Shown here piece after piece: positions 14,834 to 27,870 of a stretch of DNA of 64,000 nucleotides. The position numbers were made by a program, and so were the translations under genes. Positions within the stretch are counted from its first letter, which is position 1; every line of letters begins with the position of its first letter. Source of the DNA: Trachelipus rathkii (taxonomy: Eukaryota > Arthropoda > Malacostraca > Isopoda > Trachelipodidae); NCBI GenBank assembly GCA_015478945.1, contig JABUQX010116867.1, forward strand, positions 12,501-76,500, written 5' to 3'. The notes beneath the pieces are model-generated. The model saw only the letters and a program-made list of their open reading frames with translations, was not told the DNA's origin and did no database searches.

Positions 14834-15510
14834 TATATATATATATATATAGATTATATATTATATATTAACTCCTCACTCCCCTTTACCATTGAGAATA
14901 CAATACAAGCCCCTACCTACCCCCCGATCCACTTCTATAGCATATAATATCACTCAAAGTACCTAGAATAATTATAAATAATTAATATAGCCTAATTTAG
15001 ATATTGTTTTACATATAATAATTAAAATATAATAATGAAAATAATATTCTTATTACATATAATAAGTTACAATCTTTCATGTTTATGTAGCGTTATTAAC
15101 AATATATAAAAATAAATATTAATATATTAAATATATTATAAATATATAAATATATTACTATAAATATTAATAAATATATATATATATAATATAATAATAT
15201 ATTAATAATATAATATAAATATATATAATATATATATATAATATATATATTAATATATATATATATATAACATATATATTAATATATAATATTATTTATA
15301 TATATATATAAAATATATATACCGCCGTATGCTTCTCTACCAATGATACTTTGGATATTATAGAAAGTAATTATATATAATATATATATATATATATAAT
15401 TAATAATAATATATATTATATATATATATATATAATTATGATTAAATAATAATATATATATATTAATATATATAGTATATAATATATACTTATAATATAT
15501 ATTTTTGTAT
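14690..15510. repeat. (TA)n domain
   Basis: Nearly continuous TA repeats with phase slips, interrupted at 14875-15120 by AT-rich unique DNA and at 15321-15370 by a short ACCGCCGTATGC-containing stretch. Confidence 0.85.
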
Positions 15511-15519
15511 TGGTTAATA

Positions 15520-18500
15520 TGTATAGATAAACTATAATATTTATATTTATATTAGTTATACAAAGTTAATATATATAATTTTAAAATTACTTAACGCCCA
15601 CACGTAACGGGAGCTAGCTTAGGTGAAGCATAAAAAATAAAAAAATTTTGCAGGAACCTACTGATTTACATAATAAATAGTATGATTACTATGGAAGTCA
15701 GAAAGGAATATTTTTTTTATAATATATAATATATATATATAATTAGGTTAACCTAATGTTTTACTAAGTATTGATATAAATTGATGATACTAGGCTATAG
15801 TCAGGTCAGGTAAGGTCAACCCTAGGAAAAATTAATTAATTACCCCTTATCTAAACATCTAATATACTATAATGTTTATATAACATATAATTCATTTAAT
15901 AAATGTAAATTGGCTAACATATCTGAAATAAATTACAGTTAATTTTATCTCAGATAATGTAACTTTAAATTATATTACAAATAATCAAAAAAGTTTACTT
16001 CGTGTGGCTACTACACTATACATGCTTCTCTCTCTCTCTTCATTCCCTCTCTCCCCATACCATAATTTCTTAAAAAACAATTTGAAAATAATAACAATAT
16101 GGAAAATAAGTCATGGTAATTCAATTCAATTTGGTAGAAAGGATGAGCAGATATCAATGTATATTCAAAGGCGACTATAAGAACTATCTACTCTCATTCT
16201 CACCCCAATTTAATTGATACCTGAATATATTATAACGCACTCCAGGCAAAGTAGTTCGTTTATTTAATTAACATATAAAAATAGAACTTTGAAATTTTGC
16301 ATTTTCAAAATTATTTCTTTGTATGCATTTACAATAATTAATATCTTCTATTATCTGTACTTTCGTTTGATATACACTTAACATTTACCCTAATATTACC
16401 CTATTATAGCGTTAACTGTAGGTCGTAACAGTAACTTATAATATATAGTATATATAAACTATATATATATTATGTATTGTTGTATATCCTATAAAAATAT
16501 ATTATATACCAATATATTATATAATATATAGTATATAATATACCTGAATATAATACTATAAAATACTATATAAATAAATTTTTTATTATATTAATATATA
16601 ATAATATGCTTATGATTTAAATATTTTATTAATGCTGATACAAGATCCTAATCTATAATAGATATAATATATATATATAATTATATAAATACTTTTATAT
16701 TTATATTAAATAATACTTTCTTATTTAATTATATATAGTATTAATTTTATTTAGTGATATTATATATTATATAATTAATTATATTCAACGATATAGACCA
16801 CCCATATCCTCCTGTCCTCCTTACTCCAAGTTATATTGAAGTAGCCTTTATTTCTATAGAGTAGTTGAAATGTTTATAACTTGTATTATGTTGGTTTTTA
16901 TGTAAATTCTCTTTGAATGTTAATGATATTAAGTATATATATATATTGATGACTTGAATATCATTCAATGACAATTCTCAAGAGTAATTTTTTACTGTAT
17001 TTAAGTTTAAAGCTCGTCACATTTTTCACCTTAAAACTCGTATAGTTATTGAAATCGAAGATTAAACTTGTTCACGTTTTTTCCCTTCCATTATTATATA
17101 AAATTATTTTTGGTAAGATATTTTTATTTTTAACTAGGGGTGGTCAATCTCCCCTCTCCCTGGTATCACAGTATAAATATATGCTGGTATGTTCCCAATA
17201 AGCGTTATATATCAAGGGAAACCTTTATATACAAGTCAAAGAAAAAATATTTAAGATTAAAAGCATCTCTGACTTTGCTGGTTTTAACATACCTGTTAAT
17301 ATCCATCCACTCCTTTAACAAATAAAAAGAAGGCATGCTACCACTATGCATGGGGTACATCAAACTTATAAAGGAGAACGGTATCAATATAGAATAACTA
17401 GTTACAATTTGATTCTTATGAATGTACTCAAATATTATGTTGCGAAACCGTCGATTTTTTTAAAATATAAACTATAAATTACTCTTTCTTCTACCTCGAG
17501 GGATCCTGAAAATTTTCTTTATTTTTAGTTTTATTTCGTTTCTCGATATTTTAATTTTATTTTATTTGTGTTGTTTTACAGTTTAATTTCATTTTCTGTG
17601 TTTCCTTTTTAATTATTAAAAGAAAAATTATACTTTTGACATTGTTTTTATGCTCTTATTTTCCTTAGACTTTTTTTTCAAAAATGGCTTGCATTTTCGA
17701 ACTCGTTTTAAAAGCCTGTAAATATTTTTCGTTTACATTTTCTTATTTTGACTCATCAAAAGCAGAAAATTTAATTTTTTTAGTCATTGTCATGCAAAGT
17801 ATTTACTATGCGCTAAAAAATTATAGAAAATGTTTTTTTTTCTCTCTCTAAATGTACACAATGGCAAATTGAAGTTCCAGGAACTGTGATAAACCTCTGC
17901 GTAGTTTTGTTGAAATGATTGGTTAATGAAAATGTGCATTGTACATAAACCTTAATGAGGGAGAAAAGTAGAACCAAAAGGAACGAATAAACATTTTAAA
18001 TAAAGCAACTTGGATATCGTAAGGTTTTAGACTTAAGAGTATTATTTTTTGAAGGAAGTGAAATTATCTAGTTTATTGAATTAAGTAATCTCAAATCGAA
18101 AGATAAATACTTTTGTTTTGTGTATAATAAGCAAGAAGAGAAACCTCGCCTTTATTTCTGCGGTCACATTGCTGATCAACACTTAATACTTTCAGTTACT
18201 AAGATCCTTCACGGTTTGTTGACATTGAAAAAAATTTCACTTTAAATGGTGGTCTGATAATTGTTCAATTCCTTACATTGCTCTTATCACCAAGTATAAC
18301 ATTTCAAGAGGGAATAACGTTTGTGCATTATTTATCATCTTTTTTAGAAGTTTATGATCCTATAAGTTTTGAGAAGGTGCTCTTGGAACTCTGTACAATT
18401 TAGGTGTAAATTTAAATTTAGAAGCTTCCGCTATATTAGAAAATCTTGCGTTTCAAACTCTATTCCAATATTTTTTTTGATCAGTTAGATCTTAAATTAT

Positions 18501-19990
18501 ATTTCAGATTTCTATATAGCAGATAATCGTAAGTGTCGCGTAAATTGCCGTATCACTGAATATGTTTCTGATATGAATATCTTGGATTTTTTTCTTCTTG
18601 TGTATGTGCTATTATGTAGTCCTCTTCATCTTCAAATTGATAAAGCTGTAATATAAAGAAACTTAAAGGCATGGAATTATCTTTTGGTTTATAGTTATCA
18701 ACGGAAATGAGGGAGTTTTTATGGTAAGATCTTTATCTATCTATTGACTTCAATTTCGTCTGACCTTTCAAGTAGTAGTTTTTTTTTTTTTTTTGTACGC
18801 CATTTCGGCAATTTCGTTGAGTGCGTGAGTGTTTTTTAAAACTTTCTGGATTATTATGCAAGTAGATTTTTCTGTTAATGGAGTTTTATCGTTTTAAAAT
18901 TTAGGTTTTAGCGTAACGAATAAATTTTCCTCATTTCTTTGGTTTTTTTTTTTTTTTTTTTTTTTTAAATGCGTGTGGCGTTGTATGATAGCAGATTTGG
19001 CATGCAGGCGTGGCTTTCTTTGAACTTTACGAACATACAATGGCTTGCACTTCTAACTCTGGCATCATGGGAATACTACATCTCTAAACTCTAAACCTTA
19101 ATTTTAATGGGCTCTTTTGTCGTGAGAACGGCCAAGATGGCTAAGAATTCATGTCCGTTCGATCTCGTTTAAGATATAGTCCAACTATAACTTATTTAAT
19201 TTCGTAGAAGGTGGGAGGTAAGTGTGCCTTGTGTAATTAATAACATTCGCTATACACTGTCTCGAGAAATGCTCGTAATCTCGCTAACATTCGATAGTTG
19301 CTGTGGGCTTTAAAATCTTTCTTCCTTCTACTGACAATATTGGCTTAATGCTTCTGCTATTTGTTCTCGCTAAAACGGAAGCAGGATTTATGCCTTTTTT
19401 TTCGATACCTACTCTTCGTTCCACGAGACTGTTATAGCTTCGTTCTCATCAAAATACGTGGACGGTCCTCATAGTTTAGGGGATTCTCAATTATGTACAT
19501 TCGAAAACTGACTGTGCTGGTCCTTGCGTACTGATTTAAAGTTGGAGGAGGAAGCCGAATCATTCAAGTATTCCTCAACGATCTCTAGAACAGCTGATTA
19601 ACTAACCTACACACATTCCGGATAGTCGCCGAACTGATTCTTGAACATTCACGTTGGGACTAGTGTGTCACCAACTAGTCCTCTCTAAAATATAAATAGC
19701 CCCAGCCTTCGCTATCCTAAATCGGTAATCTGAACTCCACAACCTTATTAATCACGTTAATTTTTGAATACTGTTCTCTCCGTAACACTCCATCTTGCCC
19801 GTATGTCGTGTTTTTTTCTGGCACTTTGATCGTGGGGCCGACTTGGAGGTATTGCCGTTGCTTCTAGACACTAAGCTATAATTGATGTGACTGCTGTTGA
19901 CTGCTAAGACGCTCAGATTCTGACGAGTAATGTGGGAACTTGTAATTGTTAATGGGATGATGAGAGGTTCATTCCTTCTTGACTAAATCT
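15520..19990. other. AT-rich DNA, no gene recognised
   Basis: Contains (TA)n at 16440-16790 and T homopolymers near 18780 and 18943-18966. On minus, 18560-18660 reads as a short open stretch preceded by TATTACAG, a possible splice acceptor, but the peptide resembles nothing I know. From about 19000 the base composition shifts towards that of the LINE that follows, so its 5' part may begin here unrecognised. Confidence 0.45.
15743..15756. repeat. 14-bp perfect palindrome
   Basis: TTAGGTTAACCTAA reads identically on both strands. It contains TTAGG, the usual arthropod telomeric unit, in head-to-head form, but only once, so a telomeric origin is not supported. Confidence 0.6.
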
Positions 19991-20030
19991 TTTTCTCGAC
20001 TCAAAAATCCATGGTTGCGATCGTGCTTGG

Positions 20031-22235
20031 TTGCCCTGTCCATTCGTCAAGCTAGAGGACAATACTTATGCGGGTGTGGAAAAAATTTCTCTGTTTCCTG
20101 AGTCACTCTGCCAATTTTCCATTTCAGAACACGAAGTCGGTTGCATGGGAGTAGCCTCTTCGACCAGCAAAGCGGACTGTGTCATTAAATCTGAAAAAAA
20201 ATGCGCTGACGCTTTCTTGTTCTCTCTGACTGACAAATTTCTCGTGCCTCTTGCCAAAGATATCTCTAACAACTTCTGTGAAAGCATCCTTTCCTCCTCT
20301 TATTCGCACTGATGATTCTGTTGTGTTAATACTGAAACTGAAAAGGCCAATCATGCTCTTTGGCTGCCTATTTTCCTCTAATTTCAACCTGGACGATTCT
20401 GTATCTCTTCCTCTCTGTCTTCTTCTCTCAGGTGTCCTAATATGCCTTTACCTTGTCATTCTCAAATTGTGATCGGTAGTGGCATGAGTCTCCTGAATAC
20501 TATGAACGTTAGGAAGGCGGGTGGCCCGGATTGGGCTATGCCTCTCCGACTTTTGAGAAGTGTGCTCCGTACTGACCGTTCACCCCTCGTTCCAATCTAG
20601 TATTGCTCTTATGCCTCATATACTTACACCTCTTCGCCTTCAGTGTTGGAAGCGCGCATATGGTCCAACTATTCGAAAAAGAAATGACTGCTGTTGCTGA
20701 TCCTATCCTAAGACTATCGCCCTATACTAGATCTTCACTTGTATTCTCTTTTCTAAGCATCTTTGAAAACCTTCTCACTCTCCATCTAGATCATCTGGAA
20801 CTGCTTTTCCCTTCCTTTTGATTACCAGTACGTTGCTTCGGTGCTCGAGATTACTGCGATATAGCTTTGCCTATTTAACAGATTTAATGGTTTTCCGCCC
20901 TTAGGAACTAAAGGAAGACTTGTGGTGGTGGCGCTTGACATCACTTCCAAAGCATTTGACCGGGTATGGGCACGGCGTCATCTTGCCTCTCCAATCCCGT
21001 CCTTTTGGGTTTTCTCTTCTCTTGCTTACTTATTTCTAGCTTTTTCTCAAATCGCTCAATTCGTCGGCTGTTGTTTGATTGGGGCGACTTCTTTTCTGTC
21101 AATAGTGGTGTTCCTCAGGGTGATGTTTTATCTCCTACTCTTTGTTCCTACTTTTCATCAATGATTCTTTGCACGACTGCACCATCTAAACTTCTATCCA
21201 ACTCATATGTCGATCGACTTGTTAGCCCTCATGTGGCGGAAGGAGCTCGAGGTGAGTGCGATGGCGCGCCTCTTTTACTTCTAGAATTGATTCTCGTTTT
21301 ATGATACTTTCCGATTGCTATTCCGCTGATGTGGATATGATTTTCAGTTGGGAGTCGTCTTAAGGCGTTGTGAGAATTTTATATTCTTTAAAACCTCAAC
21401 TCTACAACATCTCCTCTCTAAGACACTTAAACTTTTCTATCTCGTTTCGACGCGTTCCATCTCGTCTCGCTCCTGTTGGCAATATAAGAGCATCTCTATC
21501 GCCTTAACATAAACATAAAAAATGTTTTGAAATCCTCAAATCACAGTGGTTGATAGGGCGGCCTACAAGGAAACTGGGAGTTCTATTTAAACTGTGCAAG
21601 ACTTTTTTCCTCTTCTCAGTTACTTCCACCTATACAAGGGTCTCATCCGCCCCTTTGTTTGGAGTACTGGCTGCTCATATGCTGGGGGGGTTGGGCTCTG
21701 GTTTCATTCCGGCTTTTGGATAGGGTCGCGTCAAAAGGCCAAAAGACTTATATAAACTGTCCTGTAACTTTCTATTCACGAGCCGCTTTATGATTTGCTG
21801 GCGCGGGCGATGTTGGCATTGTCTTATATCCTTCTTCTTATACGTACTGGTAGTAATCATAAGTGGCCTGAGGGAAACTATGTGCCACTGTAGGCGTACC
21901 CACTGCGATCCTTTAGCGACGCCCTCTTAGCCAAGGTGAAGTTCGGTCACAATGAGTTTTTGTGTGATGTAGTACTTCCAGATCTAGGTTCTACTGCGGT
22001 GGCCTTCTTTCTTTCCTCTTGCACCGTCTGTTCTGTGGAATTCCTCTCCATCATCTGTGGTTTTCCTACTCAATTTTCCCATTTCCGCTCACCTTTCAAA
22101 AGCCTGCATTCTGTGCTTATTTGCGTTAATCTTGCGGTTAGATGCGATTTTTGGAGGCGATTCAGACCACTCCTATGAATAGGGTTCTGCCCGTGAGCGG
22201 CGGGGACTAAGTAAAAAATTTAAATAAATAAATAG
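20031..22235 (+). mobile_element. Degenerate Jockey-like LINE, reverse transcriptase part
   Basis: Broken open frames give the ordered landmarks of an arthropod Jockey-type reverse transcriptase. They are LAKDISNNFCES (about 20250), FGCLFSSNFNLDDS (20360-20400), a KAGGPD box (about 20515), LSPYTRSSLVFSFLSIFE (about 20715-20770), LDITSKAFDRVW (20933-20970), GVPQGDVLSPTLC (about 21107-21150) and a C-terminal YKGLIRP / QKAKRLI / DLLARA stretch (21630-21810). The element ends near 22180-22235 in TAAATAAATAAATA, a simple-repeat tail of the kind seen in LINEs. The catalytic YADD box reads YVDR (about 21207-21218), LDISKAF carries an extra Thr codon, and many stops and frameshifts separate the blocks, so it is dead. 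The 5' limit is uncertain because no endonuclease motif was recognised. Confidence 0.8.
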
Positions 22236-22289
22236 AAATTCTAATAAGGAATTCCTTTAGCTAGCTGAACGCCCACAAAATGGCACCTC

Positions 22290-23475
22290 GACGGTGAACA
22301 CTTGCCTAGGAAATGCATTAATAATAGCATAGAATCGATGGAGCTTGCTCGCTTGACAAAAACAAAAAAAGAAAAAAAGAGACAGAGAAGTGAAGCCGCC
22401 TTATCTGCAACACCTGGCAACAGCACTGATAGTGACGAGGTGGCTTTTCAGCAAATAAATCTACTGAAGATGAGGATTTGGATATGTTATACTTTGATAA
22501 GTTCATGGCCGAAATTTGCTTGACATCTCTCATTCACCTTCACGGAATGCACACCAGGGAACCTAATCGTAAAAACTGAAGAGACTCATCAAGGAGACAA
22601 GAGATAATCTCAAATTTGCAGTTGTGAAGAGGAGAGTGAGGCTCTACGAACAACATGAGATGCGCTGCTACAGAAGAGAATCCTTTCATGCGGTGGAGAA
22701 AATGGGCCATGGGTTTTCATATTTTATCAGTGCTGTGCAGGCAAGATTAATATCCAGCACCTCTTTCATGGCAGTAACGATCGGAGAGAGCGTGATTTAT
22801 AGGTGTAGTTTTAGGTAGGGAATGTAAATCACCCCAAAAAGGATAGCAGTCTCTCCGCCGATGCTGAGTGAATGAGCTTAATGTTTTTTGCATCAAACAA
22901 TTTGTGAATTTTTGATTTTGAGTATTGAATGAATCATCTATCTAAGGAGTATTTTATTATTCATCGTTGGAGTAATAGCGTTTGTTTTTATTTTAGACTT
23001 TTGGTGATTTTTATTGAGGTCTCTTTCTTTTCATTATTTTTATTCTTTTAATATATATAGCTAGTTAAAGAATTCTTCTTGTAAATGTAATCATGTGTAA
23101 AAGACATAAAAAGCTAGTAGTAAATCTTTGTTAAATTGACTTTCTTGAAAATGGAAGATCGGGAATATTTTTTTAAATAAAATCACAATGAAAACTTATT
23201 AATATTATTTTTGCAATTATTATTCTTAATAGGTACTATTTTTAATTTATAGTAAATAAATATATACTTGGCACAACCAAATAATGAATTATAAATGACT
23301 AAGTATTGTTTGTACATGGAATGCAATTTTGAGTTGCCTAGCAGTGCATAAATGTTCTATCTTATTTTTATTTTATTAATGTGTATTTATTTATATTAAT
23401 TAAAGATCGGTATCGTATCGGTCCCTAAAAAAATAGAGTATCGTTCGGCCTCTTCTCTGGTATCGGTACATCTCA
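22290..23475 (+). mobile_element. hAT transposon relic, 3' half
   Basis: Downstream of the LINE tail, plus-strand frames give the end of a hAT transposase. An acidic linker reads EDEDLDMLYFDKFMAE (about 22465-22515). A dimerisation domain follows in one frame at about 22681-22830, with FMRWRKWAMGFHILSVLCRQ and RSERA corresponding to the family's W...LARKYL...SERVF pattern. The C-terminal strand, GNVNHPKKDSSLSADAE then MSLMFFASNNL, lies at about 22819-22907. Internal stops are present. The 3' terminus at 23405-23475 carries GATCGGTATCG and ends GGTATCGGTACATCTC, the GGTATCGG type of hAT end. No 5' terminus was found, and the Jockey-like element lies where the 5' half should be. Confidence 0.65.
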
Positions 23476-24520
23476 TGATATAATGAATATAATGATATAA
23501 TGAAATAATGATGTACGACAACTTTACAATGGGCGATTACGCTATATCGCTCCCAAATAGTGATATTTCAACCTCTTTGTTTTGTCATTGGCTCGCCAAG
23601 ACATAATGATTGTTTACAATTACTCTTAGGTGCTAAGACTGGACGAAAAATGAATTTCCCCTCTGATCTCCCGGACTTCTTTTATAAATAGATGAATTAA
23701 AAAAAAAAACTACATAACAACTGATACAAATCCTTATTATTAAATTCCTTATTAATTGAACCAAAAACTTTTAGGTTTCTGTCTATTACAAAGACAAGTT
23801 TTTAATAAAAATTTGCATCAATTATTTTATCAATCAAAAAATTTAATCATTAGAGAGAATTTTCATTCAGAATTTACGCTTAATGAAGGAGGAGCGGTCG
23901 GCTGCCATTGCTTCCTATACGATGAGTCACCCTGACTTTATATATATATATATATATATATATTAATATATATATATATATATAATATATAATATATATA
24001 TATATATAATATGTGACCTATATAGTTATACCTATATATATAGTATTATATATATATACTATAGATATATTTTATATATATGTATTATATATATATATTA
24101 TATCATATATATATACTAGTATATATATATATATATCTATATATTATAATATTAGATGCTAAAAATATGAATTGCATATTATATAAAGGTAAATATCTCT
24201 GCATCATTTAAGCAAAATGTTTATTTGGGCGGTAGGGATGAACTACTGGTTTCTCAAGAAAAATATTAGCTTATTCGGACTCAGGAAGAAAAGAATAAAT
24301 GAAAAAGTGTTAAAATATCGCTGGAATAAAAAGTTTTTCTTTCTTTTAATATAAGGAAAATAAAATAACAATATAGAATACTTGAAAGAAAGGATAAACA
24401 TTGTGAAAATCAAAGGTGTATGTATCTTTAATAGATAAAAAATTATTCATGTTTTTCAAATTTTTGTGTGAAAGTTTTATACAAAATTTGTTGTTAGGGA
24501 GTCGAACAATGAGTGCTTTT
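23476..24520. other. AT-rich spacer with (TA)n tract
   Basis: Unique AT-rich DNA to 23935, (TA)n at 23936-24165, then AT-rich DNA. No gene recognised. Confidence 0.5.
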
Positions 24521-24665
24521 TTAGAATCGACTCCGAGCTCCGACTCCAACCTTTGGGAAATTCGCTCTGACTCCGACTTTTTGGGAATCCGCGACTCCAA
24601 CTCCGACTCTAACGCTCTTGAAAAATGCTCGAAACTTTCCCCACTCCCAACTCAGACTCTGCCTC
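24521..24665. repeat. GACTCCGA-motif cluster, possible transposon end
   Basis: At least five copies of CTCCGACTCC-like motifs occur in about 120 bases: CGACTCCGAGCTCCGACTCC, CTGACTCCGAC, GCGACTCCAACTCCGACTC and others. Short G+C motif clusters of this kind are typical of subterminal regions of hAT-like transposons. A related cluster in the opposite orientation lies at 46607-46790. The 91-codon frame across it is a Ser/Asp-rich translation of the repeat. Confidence 0.45.
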
Positions 24666-24680
24666 CTGATAGTATAGCAT

Positions 24681-25015
24681 ATATATACTAAGATACCGAT
24701 ATATATAGTATAGTATATATATATATATATTATATATTATAGTATTATTATTATATATATAATATTAATATTATATAATTATTAGTATTATATATATATA
24801 ATATATAGATATATATATGATATATAATATATATTATATTATTATACCTTAATATTATATAATAGTATATATATATATTATATTAATATATATAGTATTA
24901 TTTTATATATTATATATATATAGATGTATATAGAGTAATAATTACGTATATATATATTTATATATATATATTATATTACTATTATATATATATAGTATAC
25001 TAATATTTATTTAGA
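24681..25015. repeat. (TA)n tract
   Basis: TA dinucleotide repeats with phase slips and occasional G. Confidence 0.9.
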
Positions 25016-25300
25016 TTTAAAATTTGAATTAATGAAGCAATTTAATGTATCCTTATTTTGAGATATTTGAGTAAAATCTTTATTCATATTATACTATTAC
25101 TGGTAATCGTAATACCAGGTGTAATGAATATGCTACACAAGGCTGCCTATTATATTTTGTTAAAAAATGCTATTAGGTTATGTAAATAAATCCTTCCAGG
25201 CAAATTTTAATTATCAAACTACATTAGTAATTCCGTTCCAGCCGAAACAGGAAACAAACCATGTCAAGAATGTCTAGCAGGAATTCTGGTAAGCATTTTT
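25016..25300 (-). mobile_element. Partial second copy of the 29411-32099 hAT family
   Basis: Runs parallel to 31780-32075. Both contain a TTTGAATT start region, TACACAAGGCT, CTTCCAG(G)CAAATTTT and then TAGTAATTCCG...CCAGCCGAA or its CCGGCCGAA equivalent. ATGTCAAGAATGTC...GGAATTCTGG matches ATGTCAAATTCCGG...GGAATTCCGG. The G+C motifs are decayed relative to the longer copy (CCAGCCGAAACAGG for CCGGCCGAATTC), so this looks like an older or truncated relative. Strand is given to match the transposase strand of the larger copy. Confidence 0.6.
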
Positions 25301-25309
25301 TCCTCTACT

Positions 25310-25423
25310 ATACTAGTATGATTATATATAGTATATATATATATATATATTATATATTTATATACGTATTATATATATATATAGTATAATATATTATATA
25401 TATATATATTGATTATATATTAT

Positions 25424-25454
<31 letters not shown>

Positions 25455-25618
25455 ATTGAGTGATTATCAGTGCATAAAACGCTGAAGTAATAGACTTGGT
25501 AGGAGCCAGGTTTATATAGTATATATATATAATATATATCTATATTATATATATATATATATTATATTATATATATATAAAAAGTATATATATATATATA
25601 TTATAGTATTATATTATG

Positions 25619-25652
<34 letters not shown>

Positions 25653-25755
25653 GTATAAACGTATATATCTTAGTATATATATATATATATGATAATATAT
25701 ATTAGTATAATATAGTTATCTATATATATATATTATATATATATTATATATAATT
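25310..25755. repeat. (TA)n domain
   Basis: TA repeats with slips, split by a 60-base unique stretch at 25454-25515. Confidence 0.85.
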
Positions 25756-26727
25756 AGTAGTATATAAGCTAACGAAGAAACATCAAAACATATGTTGAAT
25801 AATTATAATCATACCTATTTTATTTGTATGAATAAGCTTGTTTAACATTATACTTTACCAAAATACTTAAGATTTAAAGCAACAATTCCAATTGGTTAAT
25901 TTCCTTAGTCCTAGCATTTTTTACACATGAGCTGTATTTTAATAGATGAAGTTTTTAAAGCTTTTTTTCTTTAATATGAGAATATCTACACTTCATTATG
26001 CATTATTTCAATTTTTTACGTATAAGAATGTCTAGAAAGAACGCCTTAAAATAAAGTAGTATAGAAATTAAAATTCCAATATCAGAAAGAACAAGTTCAG
26101 ACAATGGCATTCGATACAAAGATTCAAACAAATCAGCCACACGCCGCCCACAGACTTGTCTTACTTTTTCAGCAAGCATTTTGTAACATATTGTACAGGA
26201 AGGGAGAAAGGGAAAAGTGTCATATATTGTTCGATTATAGGTAGGACAGACTTACCCCCTCCCTTATAGCTTGAATATATTAAATGGAGCGGCATACCGT
26301 GGTTTTGGCATTCTCATTTAGCAAAGAATTTTAGCTCTGAGATCAAGAGTAGGAGCGAGAAATTGTAAATGAATTCAATTATTATATATGGTGCTATTAT
26401 TATCTTCGGGTGTGGGTTTTGTCCTTACACACCTGCCGAAATGGCTCTGTCTTTATTTTTAACTTAGATAAACTTTGTTAATATATTTAGTTATATTTTT
26501 ACGCATTTAATAGTTACACACCCTAAAAAAATATTTGGGTAGGAGCTACCTACCGGCTCTACCCTACTAAGTACGTCCCCTGAATATATCTATATATTTA
26601 TAGTATCTATATCATATATATACTATTATATATATATATATTATATATATATATGTCTTATATTAATATATATATAGTAATATATATATTATATATTAGT
26701 ATATATTATATATTATAATAAACACAC
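25756..26727. other. Presumed NARS1 intron 2, no exon recognised
   Basis: AT-rich DNA immediately downstream, in gene direction, of NARS1 exon 2. I searched the minus strand by eye for the next part of the protein (the helical segment resembling SKSQLKNIKKMW) and did not find it. (TA)n lies at 26580-26720. Confidence 0.4.
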
Positions 26728-26880
26728 TTTCGATTCTTCTTTAGCATCAACAAATATGTTTGGAAAAGGTTCTTTTCCATGTTTTCGCATTGCCTGTAGA
26801 GCAGTTTTGTATGGCCTTGATTTTGATCCATCACCTGATACATCACAACCAAATTTTTCCGGAAAACAGTTATATTGTCC
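26728..26880 (-). CDS. NARS1: Cytosolic asparaginyl-tRNA synthetase, coding exon 2
   Basis: Asparaginyl-tRNA synthetase attaches asparagine to tRNA-Asn in the cytosol. This exon encodes the eukaryote-specific N-terminal domain. The minus strand reads EKFGCDVSGDGSKSRPYK, then TALQAMRKHGKEPFPNIFVD and AKEESK, which follows the animal NARS1 pattern GSDATGDG...KPFKT...GKEPFP.IYVD. A TTTTATCACAG acceptor precedes it at 26881, and a GTGTGT donor follows Lys at 26727. Spliced to exon 1 (phase 1), the first codons read Gly-Thr-Ile and then hit TAA. Removing one A at 26870-26871 (TATAAC to TATAC) gives Gly-Thr-Ile-Tyr-Cys and joins the conserved frame, leaving 152 bases and a codon-boundary exit. This is either an assembly indel or a disabling mutation. 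The open frame visible from ATG at 26915 is a different, spurious frame. Confidence 0.85.
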
Positions 26881-27289
26881 CTGTGATAAAAAAAATGAAA
26901 GATAATTAACTCCACTCTTAAATCTTTAAAAATTAAGAATCTAGTGCAGGAACCTTAATAAATTATATACCATAAAGTGGATATTATATCTGAGCTAATC
27001 ATGAATTGTTTAAAATTCCACAAATTAAAGAACTACGAAGGCAGTTTTATTTTAAAACTTGATTAAAGGTATTGTGATATTTTTAAATGTCCCTGTCTTA
27101 ATTATTTTAATTAAGCAATACAAATATCATTTGATTCAAGCCTGAAAATAAAAAAAACTGATCACAAAGGACTTAAAATGAACCATTAAATGCAGCTAAC
27201 TAAGTATAGTTTTAAATTTAATAGAAACTATCTAAACTATGAAATCAAAAGAGGAGGATTTTAAAATTATAATTACAATGTCTAAAAAT

Positions 27290-27870
27290 TTATATATATA
27301 TTATATATATTATAATATATATATATATATACTATAATAATATATATATATATATATCACTAGTATATATTATATATATATATATATATATAGTATATAT
27401 ATATATATATATATTAGTGATGGGATGATGATGAAATTTTGACGATGATGATGATTTATTGTGAAATTTTGACGATGAGCGACAAAATAATTGAAAAATA
27501 TTAAAAAAAAAAAAAAAATTTCTCTCTCTCTCTCTCTTAGTATCTATATATAGTAGTGTATATAGTATAACGTTCTATTAGTACTATACATATATTTATA
27601 TATATAGCTGATTAATATATATATTTATATATAGTATATATATATATGATATATATATATATATTAATATACCGTAATATTTGTATATATATATATAGAG
27701 TATATATAGTATATATATATAAGTTATATATTATATATATTTATAGTAGAGTATATATATAATATATATATTATATATTAATATATATATTATATACTAT
27801 ATATATATATGATATATAAAATAATATATACTATATTTATATATATAATATATAATTATATATATAAAAG
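27290..27870. repeat. (TA)n domain with GATGAT and (CT)n inserts
   Basis: (TA)n at 27290-27415 and 27540-27870. Between them lies a 30-base tandem duplication carrying TGAAATTTTGACGATGA at 27432 and again at 27462, with GATGATGAT steps, then an A15-type run and a short CT repeat at 27521-27538. Confidence 0.85.

Noticed and set aside
15743..15756. TTAGG as evidence of telomeric sequence
   Set aside because: A single palindromic occurrence, with no tandem (TTAGG)n nearby.
20066..20387. Minus-strand frames opposite the Jockey-like LINE
   Set aside because: LINE landmarks are collinear on plus; the minus frames show no motif.
26706..26915. 69-codon minus frame starting MELIIFHFF
   Set aside because: It is the wrong frame across NARS1 exon 2; its start lies in the intron and the conserved peptide is in the neighbouring frame.
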